In this document: piece after piece, positions 56,220-64,000 of the stretch | Layout: each line of letters begins with the position of its first letter | Position numbering within the stretch: position 1 is the first letter of the stretch | Assembly (NCBI RefSeq): GCF_026210795.1 | Contig: NC_089450.1 | Coordinates: forward strand, 3,472,001-3,536,000 | From: Rhizophagus irregularis | Taxonomy: Eukaryota > Glomeromycota > Glomeromycetes > Glomerales > Glomeraceae | Reading direction: 5' to 3' | DNA: 64,000 nt | Program-made: the position numbers and the translations under genes | Notes under the pieces: generated by a model | Told to the model about the DNA's origin: nothing | Database searches by the model: none | Seen by the model: only the letters and a program-made list of their open reading frames with translations

Positions 56220-57528
56220 TTTTTTTTTTCTTTTAAACAAAACAAAAAGAAAAATGAAAATGAAAATGTGAGAATTTTAATTAAGAAGCTTTTTTCAAAT
56301 TTATACTTTTTCATATGAAATTCCAGTGTATTACTCGAACACAACAAATGAGGAGATGATTTACATCTTCCGGTGGGAAATACTAACTAGAATCAGTATA
56401 CAGAATAGGAATTTAGATATAATAAGCCTCCTTCGTTTTTGTTCCATCAAAATGGTAATAAAATTCTCTTCCGCAGTAGAATTTAAATGATCAATATGAT
56501 CACACAAAATTCCTTAATTTATCGAGAGATTATCCGGTACCTGAATTAAATCTTGTTTGAATGGATATTAATAGAATATAATAGAAAATATAAAATTTCA
56601 CATATGCACGCCCATAAACATATAGATAATGTGATTTCGGTCAGAATAAGGATGTGTACCTAAATCTCTTTTAAAAAACATTGTTTTACCTGAGAAAGGA
56701 AACTAGGGGGCGGGAAAATCATGCATATTATTGGTAACAAAATTTCAAAACTTACTTGGAGATACGTAGAATGCTAAATTGACACAAAAGATACCTTATC
56801 GAGCGTCTACTCATAAAGGTTTTCGCAAACTAACCAAATATATGCAATAATAAGAATAATTTTAAGATAATATAATCCTACAAGATCATCAAACGTCAAT
56901 TTTACCCAAAAATTGAAAATCTCATTGGTAATCATCTCTTAAAAATCTAAAAAATACAGTTAGTTTATCTCCAGCTTCAAGGAGTAAATGAGCATATGAC
57001 GAATTCTTAATTTGCAGATAATATAAGACGATATTATATGATCATCAGTAATATATAACCTTTTGGTACGATCTAATCATACCGCCGAAATCTAAAAAAA
57101 ATTAATAAAAAAATCATCCAAGAAATCAACTAACATTAAGTCATAAAGGAAAGCAACATGCTTCAAGATATTAAACATTGAAGATAACAATACAAAAAAA
57201 AATTTAATAAAAGTTGATATAATTACCCACGAATTTGAAATCGAAGAACGTAAAATTACTCAAAGTTATAGTCCAAACAATAACGAAATTATCCTAATAA
57301 AAAAGAATTACAATGATTCTTTTATTTATTTCGGTTTTTCGAATATTAAAAGTTTCAAAATTTTTTTTGATAACAGAAAAAAAATTATCAAGAAACAAAA
57401 AACCGAGAATCTTGTAAACAATGGTAACAATAAAAAGATTGATTGTATTGTTGTTGATCATTCAACCATTCTATTCAAAATATAAAAGAAAATCGAATCC
57501 GCTCCTTATTTTTTTTTTTATTTACAGT
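56220..57528. other. Intergenic region and UreF 5' leader
   Basis: AT-rich, divergent between two genes. An in-frame ATG at 57421 precedes the UreF start by 36 codons, but the added residues are hydrophobic and unlike UreF. The sequence TTTATTTACAG right before 57528 looks like a splice acceptor, so the leader is probably spliced. Confidence 0.5.
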
Positions 57529-58423
57529 ATGAATAATTCTGCCACACAAAAAAATATTAATAAAGAAGATTGGTTATTATGGCAATTTGCTGATTCGGCA
57601 TTGCCCACTGGTGGATTTGTAGCATCATCAGGTTTAGAAGTAGCCGTACAATCAGGATACGTTAAGGACAATAATTCCTTATTAATATTCTTATCTTCAA
57701 GTATTGAAAATTATGCTTACTCCGCATTGCCTTTTGTGACCGATTCTTGGCAAGTTATTTCCCAAACTTCTAATAATGATGATGATAATGATGATAATGA
57801 CGCTCTAATATTTGAAAATATTATTAAATTGGATTATTTGTATGAAACTTGTACAAGTAATGTTATTACTAAACGTGCTTCAAAAGCTCAAGGCGTTGCT
57901 ATGTTAACATTATTTAGTAAATCATTTGGTGAAGAATTTAGTGAGGATAATGAAGGGAAAAGAAATATAAGTGATAGGATTATTGATAAATTTAAATTTG
58001 AAGTTAGAAAAGAAAGTACTTTTGGTCATTTACCTGTTGCTTTTGGATTGGTTTCTAAATGTCTTGGTATAAGTTTAGGTAAGTTAATTTTTTATGGGAT
58101 ATATATATGTATGTATATATATATAATTTTTTTATTATAATTTTCGATAATTCTTTCTAACACAATTTTTAATCATGATAGAACGTGCACAACACTTATT
58201 TCTTTTTTTATTCTCAAGAGCTGCATTATCAGCTGCTGTCCGTTTAAATATTGTTGGACCTTATTATGCTCAAAGAATTTTAACTGAATGTCATTCTTAT
58301 GTCGAATCTTCACTTGAAAAAACTTGTAATATTAAAGCTAATGATGCTGTACAAACTTCTCCTATTCTTGACATTTTACAAGGTAGACACGATAAATTAT
58401 ATTCTAGATTATTTAATAGCTGA
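57529..58423 (+). CDS. ureF: Urease accessory protein UreF
   Basis: Part of the UreD-UreF-UreG complex that loads nickel into urease; UreF gates the GTPase step. Exons 57529-58078 and 58182-58423 give 263 residues. Family blocks are LLWQFADSALPTGGFVASSGLE at the N-terminus, AYSALPFV, a TSNVITKRASKAQG segment, GHLPVAFGLVSKCLGI, and FLFSRAALSAAVRLNIVGPYYAQRIL near the end. An Asp/Asn-rich insert (about residues 81-92) lengthens a loop. No UreD, UreG or urease gene lies in the window, as is normal for fungi where these are dispersed. Confidence 0.94.
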
Positions 58424-59232
58424 AATCACAATCATTGGCTTGGCCGAAATTAGTAGACTGATAGTAGGATTGTAACCGTATGATTAAGATTAGATTAGAT
58501 TTCAAATTTTTAATTTAATTTAAATTTAAAATTCCCAATTATAATTTATTTTTATTTATTATAATACTTGATTTGTCAATATTGTTTGTTCAATGTTGTT
58601 TTAATAAAAAAAAAATGGCCATTGTCATAATTTTCTTTTTTTATAAATTATGGCTTTAATTTTACGTAATTTCACGAATCAATTTTTTTTTTTTGTTTAA
58701 AAATAACCAGTTTTATTTTGTTTTTGATTTTACGTTATATCGTACACTCAAGTTCTATTGATGCTCATTATTGAAAGTTAAGGCGTACGTTTGATCTTTT
58801 GATTGAACAATCTCTATGAAATTTCTAACCAATCAGATTATATAATTTCAAAATTAAAGTTCCCCAATCACATGGGGAAAGACCATTGTTAGTTATACAA
58901 TGTATTGTTGTAAATCCCATATATATTTCCAAATTTATATTTTTTCAATTATATGAATTTTTAATTAGGTAAAAAGACCATTGATAATATAGACAATCTA
59001 AAAAAAAAAAAATATCTTTCGGTTCTTTACCAGAATGGAATAATGAAAAGATAATAAAAATTTTCGGGAGTCATTTTCTTTTTTCGAAAATTCATTTGAC
59101 TAATAATGGTAATATTACAATGAATAAGGCGCTATAATTCGTACAACAAAAATTTGGCAATTTGCATTCAATGTACAATCTATCAAATCTATACGACAAA
59201 TATAAATATGATGAATTTAAACTATTTTCAAA
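58424..59232. other. Intergenic DNA
   Basis: AT-rich spacer between UreF and the BTB/TLDc gene. A poly-A/T-rich stretch at 58600-58720 is the only notable feature. Confidence 0.5.
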
Positions 59233-62200
59233 ATGTTTTCAACCACGATGGTTTCTTATACTTTTCCAGATCTAACTACTGATTCATTAGATCCTCCTAT
59301 AATCGATGGTCCTCATGATACACTTATAGAAATCTATGATAGAACATCCGGCAATATCAAGACTTTTGATGCATATTCGAGTAAACTTCGTAGAAAATGC
59401 GAATATTTTAAGGTTGCCTTATCAGAAAAATGGGCAAGAAAAATTGATGATAAGTATAAGCTAAGTTTGGAAGTTTCAACTGATGCTTTTGAAATAATAT
59501 TAAAGTAAAGCTCGTTCGTGAATTTTATTTTACTTTTACTTTTTTTTTTTTTTTGAACTCACTCATTAATTAACAAATATGATTTTTTTGAAATTTGCAG
59601 GGGTATCTGTGATGGGAAGGTCACTTTGTATAATCCGGACACGAATATTTTGATGGAACTGATGTTAATTTCTGATGTTCTTCTTCTCCTAGAATTTTTT
59701 GACTTTTTAAGATCTAAACTAGATGAAAAGAAAAATAAAAATAAGGAATGGTCTGATGAAGATATTTTTCCTATATTAAAAACCTCTTATCGGATTCCAT
59801 CTACTCAAGACCTTTATTTAATATGCCAAGATGTCTTTGCAGAGAGACCATCAATTTTATTTGATTCTCCAGATTTTGTACACATTGAAGAAGAATTATT
59901 ATTGCGTATACTTAAGTTGGACATGCTTTGCATACCAGAAATAAAAATTTTTAATAAATTGATTGAATGGGGTATTGCAAATACTCCTGATTATCATACT
60001 TTAACAGATAAAACATCTCAGATCAATGCATTGGGGGTTACTTTGGAAGATAGTTTACGACTAATTCAATACAAAAATATGAGTAGGGAAGAACGATTGT
60101 CAATTCAAGATTATGAACCGATATTGCCGACACAATTAGTTCGATATAAGATCCCACCTCGCTCAAATTCACTTGTTGAACCAGAAGTTATTAGTAGTAG
60201 ACTTACTGGATTAATTGCGACATATGTTGATAGAAAAGATCCTAATGATAATCCATACACTGGATTCAATGCTCCACTTCAATTTAGGCATGTTTTTCGT
60301 ATGAAAGATATGACGGGGTTCTATACTGAACATCATAAATTTTATAATAAATCTTCTACTCGTAGATTATTACCTACAATGAAATGCTGTCATGATAGGC
60401 CATCACTTATGATAATGAAACTTAAAAGATCAGGAAAAATAATTGGGACTTATAATCCAGTTGATTGGAAACAAGACATATCAAAAAGAGTATATGTTAG
60501 TACATCAGAAAGTTTCCTATTTTCATGTGATGACAGATATGGAACAAATTTTAAATTAAGCAGAGTTCGCAATTTTAATCGCGCAATGTGCTTAGAGAGC
60601 GTATATCCCAGTGGTGTACTATTAAAATTTGGGGAAGACCTTTCATTTGAATATAATGTATATTATGTTAATTGTTATATTAAAAATAACTATTATGAAC
60701 ATCCTATAATGGAGGAAGGCAAGTATGAGATTGAAGAATGGGATATTTACAAAATTCATAGGAAGGATGATAAACCAATAGTAGTAATGAACGAAGAAAT
60801 TAAAATTTCACATCAAATTAATCCACTTGTTGAAACAAAGATTGTTGATAATGACTTTTTTGCATTGGTTGCGACATGGATTAACAAAAAAGATCCTGTG
60901 AAAGATCTGTACACTTGGTCTAACACACCATTTAAATTCACTCCTTTATTTCGTATGAAAGATGCTACAGATTTCTACCATCAAAATAATAATTATTATA
61001 ATAAATCAACAGATAGGTTATTACCAACAATGAAATGTCATCATGGACCTTCATTGATGATAATGAAACTTAAATCATCAGGAAAGATAATCGGAACCTA
61101 TAATCCTGTCAGTTGGAAACAAAAGTTAGGCAGGTCAGGTTTATGCGAATATGAAAATACATCAGAAAGTTTTATTTTCTCAATCGAAGATGCGATTGGA
61201 ACTAATTATATATTAAGTCGGGTTAAAAATTTTCGTCGAGCAATTTGTTCAGAAGAAGTATATTCTCGCAATTATAATACTGAAGTTCCCAATGGAGTCT
61301 TATTAAGATTTGGGGAAGGTTTACAATTTTATTATGAAGAAGATTATAGAGGGGAAGAATCGGTACTTTGTCATATTAAGCGAAATGATTCTTATGAACA
61401 ACCAGCTATAATACCTGAAGGAGTTTACACTATTGATGAATGGGAAATTTTTAGAGTCTCTAAAAGGGATAGTAAATTTCAAACTCGAACTTATTCTCCC
61501 GTTATATCGAAATATACTACATTTAACTATATTTTTACGAATCCATCTCGTAAAATTAAAATTAGAAATCCCATTCGAAAAATTAGGAATTCACATCGTA
61601 AAATTATTTGTGATGGTTTTAGACCTCATCAAATTATTGAGGACGAATTTATAGCATTGATTTCAACATGGATTGAAGGAGAAAATTCCACGGAAGAATT
61701 AGATGATCCATATGACGATTTTCTAGAAATGCCATTTCAATTTACACTCCTGTTTAGAATGAATGGTCGATCAAAATCTCATGAAAAATATTATAATCAG
61801 TCAACATATAATTTATTACCAACAATGAAATGTCATCATGGACCTTCACTAATGATAATGAGGATTAAAGATTCTGAAGAAATAATTGGTGCTTATAATC
61901 CTATAAATTGGAAATTAGACTTATCAGATAAGAAAACGTATGCTACTACAACTGAAAGTTTTATTTTTTCATCTAAAGATGAATATGGAACGGAAGCTAC
62001 ATTAAGCCGAGTTAAAACTCCTGATAAAGCGATTTCTCAGACGAGTGTATATCCCAATGGTATTCTGTTGAAATTTGGAGAAGATTTGAGTTTTATCTAT
62101 AGACACGGGAATATACATACTGATGAGCCAGATTATGGATTTGATGATGATATTATATGGCCTCATGTTATTTGTCACATTAAAAGTGATGGACTTTACG

Positions 62201-62280
62201 AACAACCAACTATATTACCTGAAGGCAGATATGAGATTGATGCATGGGAAATATATAGGGTTACAAGAACAGATAAATAA
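59233..62280 (+). CDS. BTB-BACK protein with three tandem TLDc-like domains
   Basis: Exons 59233-59504 and 59601-62280 join as LK|GICDGKVTLYNP, giving 983 residues. The N-terminus is a BTB/Kelch-type domain (DTLIEIYDRTSG, CEYFKVALSEKWA, LEVSTDAFEIILKGI, about residues 30-125). A BACK-like helical region follows (SPDFVHIEEELLLRILKLDM). Three copies of a TLDc-like domain then start near residues 293, 510 and 774. Each has an opener (TGLIATYVDRKDP / FALVATWINKKDP / IALISTWIEGENS), LLPTMKC, PSLMIMKLK, GKIIGTYNPVDWK or the like, STSESFLFS, and a final EGKYEIEEWDIY-type end. BTB proteins are often cullin-3 adaptors and TLDc domains appear in V-ATPase/oxidative-stress proteins. The substrate here is unknown. 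One TLDc per protein is usual, so three is odd. Confidence 0.85.
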
Positions 62281-62882
62281 ATAATATTATAATTAGATTT
62301 GAATGTAAAATAAATATGTATATTAGAGTATCACATGATAATAAAGTTATCATGTTGTCTACCATTATCTGTTATAGATCAATATTTATAATTAAATAAA
62401 TTATTAATTTTTTCCCCCAAAAAAAGAGAGAGAATCAGGTTCATAACCTGTTCAACCTGTTTTCATTATTCAAATTAATTGGTACGCGATGATTTCACGT
62501 GAACTTCTTGTACTAAATAATAATATTACTATATTATTATATCATCCTAATTAAAAATTAAGATACGCCTACCATCTAAGTAAAAGAAGATAAAAAATGA
62601 AACTATACCTTTTTAGTAAATGAGAAGATAAATTAAAAATGAAATTTTTCATTTTTAATAGATTTTTGAATTTAGTAAATGAAACTTTGATTTTTAATGA
62701 ATGAGACTTTCATGTTGGTTAAATGAATGAATAAAAAAACTTTTATATAAAAGGTAAATGAAATTAATAATATTATGATTAATTCGTACAAATAAAATAA
62801 TATATATATATATATAATGAGTAATTCTCATTTTTTTTTATTTTTTTATTATTAAGAAGAATTTCTTAACTTAAAAAAAATA
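62281..62882. other. Intergenic DNA and kinase promoter region
   Basis: AT-rich, with an (AT)n run at about 62801-62815 and several diverged repeats of AAATGAAA/TTTTTAAT type at 62590-62760. A CACGTG core lies near 62497. No gene. Confidence 0.5.
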
Positions 62883-64000
62883 ATGGATTCTTCAACGCAA
62901 TCTATTATCAATATTATCAAAAAGGATAATTCTTTAAATGATGAGATCCTACTGAAAAAAACTATTATGAAAATAAAAAAATGTGAAAAATGTCAAAATG
63001 AATGTTTTAATTTGAAAACTTGTGAATTTTGTATTAAAAAATATTTGGAAGATAGATTTTTAAAATGGAGTTCCAATAATAAAGAAATTGATGAATGGAT
63101 TCAAAATTTTCAAAAAAATTTTCTTAAACCAGACTTTATTGTGGAATGGATACCTTATAATAATTTACAAGATATTCAATATGTAACTCAAGGAAGTTTT
63201 AATAAAGTAAAAGCAATATGGACGGAAGGAAAATATGAAAAATGGGATTATGAACGACAAGAGTTAAAAAGATTTGGACCACAAGTTGTAACTATTAAAT
63301 ATATAAACATGAATAAAGAACAATGGCTTCAAGAGATTAAAACGCATTTATTATTATCATCAACTAATTCGCCTGTTATACGTAGTTATGGATTAACAAA
63401 AGATTATGGTAATAACAATTATATGATTATTACGGAAATTATGCCATATAATTTTAAAAATTATTTGCAAGATAACATGAATTCACTTAATTGGGTTCAA
63501 AAATTTAAAATACTTCTTGATATAGCGGAATCATTAGGAAGTGTACATAATAATAAATTAATCCATGGAGATTTACATTCAGAGATCATAGGTTATTCCA
63601 CTAGTCGTGAAATTTGGTTGATTGGAGATCTTAGATTTTGTCGACCAATTGACAATCCATTAAATAAAAATTTTGGAACCATGCCATATGTTTCTCCAGA
63701 AATGTTAAAACAAGAACGAATGACCACAAGTTCAGATATTTATAGTTTTGCAATGATCATATGGGAACTATCAACAGGTGTTCAACCATTTGAAGATAAA
63801 CGATCAGAATTATCAGCAGAAATTATAAATGGATTGAGGCCCAATATTATGAAAGGAACTCCAAAATCTTATTCAAGATTAATGGAAAAATGTTGGGACG
63901 ATGATCCGTCAAAACGACCGGATATATTAATTATACAAAATGAAATTAAAAATATTTTAAATAATTATTTTAAAAATAATATGTCACAAGAAGAACAAGC
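62883..64000 (+). CDS. Protein kinase-like gene, truncated by the window edge
   Basis: Open frame of at least 372 codons from ATG 62883, MDSSTQSIINIIKKDN, running off the right end. The N-terminus has a cysteine pair block (CEKCQNECFNLKTCEFC) common to this kind of fungal kinase. The kinase-like domain has a Gly-loop-like TQGSFNKVKAIW, the ATP-binding Lys in VVTIKYIN, HGDLHSEIIGYS at the catalytic loop, IGDLRFCRP where DFG should be, MPYVSPEML (APE-like) and SDIYSFAMIIWELSTGVQPF. The Asn after the catalytic Asp is missing and DFG is GDLR, so activity is doubtful. Such expanded tyrosine-kinase-like families are typical of Glomeromycotina; that part is inference. Confidence 0.85.
   Translation, partial: MDSSTQSIINIIKKDNSLNDEILLKKTIMKIKKCEKCQNECFNLKTCEFCIKKYLEDRFLKWSSNNKEIDEWIQNFQKNFLKPDFIVEWIPYNNLQDIQYVTQGSFNKVKAIWTEGKYEKWDYERQELKRFGPQVVTIKYINMNKEQWLQEIKTHLLLSSTNSPVIRSYGLTKDYGNNNYMIITEIMPYNFKNYLQDNMNSLNWVQKFKILLDIAESLGSVHNNKLIHGDLHSEIIGYSTSREIWLIGDLRFCRPIDNPLNKNFGTMPYVSPEMLKQERMTTSSDIYSFAMIIWELSTGVQPFEDKRSELSAEIINGLRPNIMKGTPKSYSRLMEKCWDDDPSKRPDILIIQNEIKNILNNYFKNNMSQEEQ

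Noticed and set aside
57421-57528. Upstream ATG extending UreF by 36 residues
   Set aside because: The extension is hydrophobic and unlike UreF, and a splice-acceptor-like TTTACAG lies just before the conserved start.

Overview
The window is a 64 kb piece of an AT-rich, intron-rich, transposon-rich eukaryotic nuclear genome. Short GT-AG introns (about 40-140 nt), intergenic DNA made largely of A and T, several transposon superfamilies, and a mix of conserved fungal housekeeping genes with a BTB/TLDc gene and a divergent kinase gene point to an early-diverging fungus. An arbuscular mycorrhizal (Glomeromycotina, Rhizophagus-like) genome is the best guess. That is an inference from gene style; no marker gene settles it.

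Layout. 0-14.4 kb is mobile DNA: a complete hAT transposon with exact target duplication (96-2367), a TTAA-flanked miniature element (2933-3437), a 9.5 kb Ty3/gypsy retrotransposon with near-identical LTRs (4095-13630) that landed inside an older PIF/Harbinger-like miniature element, and a GC-rich near-perfect palindrome (13851-14172). 14.7-33.3 kb is a conserved gene block: TRM1 (minus) diverging from proteasome alpha-6/PRE5 (plus), a class I histone deacetylase of the Hos2/HDAC3 type (plus), and a very large SMG1-type PIKK gene (minus, about 12.9 kb). 33.3-43.6 kb is a second accessory region: another TTAA element, an 803-bp foldback element with CACTG ends, a decayed Tc1/mariner copy, a zinc-ribbon ORF with one in-frame UGA, and at least three small hAT-like elements with 8-bp target duplications. 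43.7-52.3 kb holds TBCK (pseudokinase-TBC-rhodanese, minus), a coiled-coil gene, a DUF4286 gene and RRP9/U3-55K. 54.8-64 kb holds an unfamiliar coiled-coil protein with an internal repeat, the urease accessory gene UreF, a BTB-BACK protein with three tandem TLDc-like domains, and a kinase-like gene running off the right edge.

The housekeeping genes serve RNA and protein homeostasis: tRNA m2,2G26 methylation (TRM1), protein degradation (PRE5), chromatin deacetylation (HDAC), nonsense-mediated decay (SMG1), pre-rRNA processing (RRP9) and nickel-enzyme maturation (UreF). They are not an operon; the only tight pair is TRM1/PRE5, which share a 155-bp divergent promoter. I joined exons by eye for TRM1, PRE5, HDAC, RRP9, DUF4286, UreF, the coiled-coil gene and the BTB gene, and phases close in all of them. 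SMG1 and TBCK are given as spans with the exon runs I can recognise.

The most unusual material is in the retrotransposon (an extra 596-codon ORF before gag, a UGA-CUA stop between gag and protease in one continuous frame, and further frame breaks in a young copy), in the foldback/miniature elements, in the three-TLDc protein and in the repeat-bearing coiled-coil protein.
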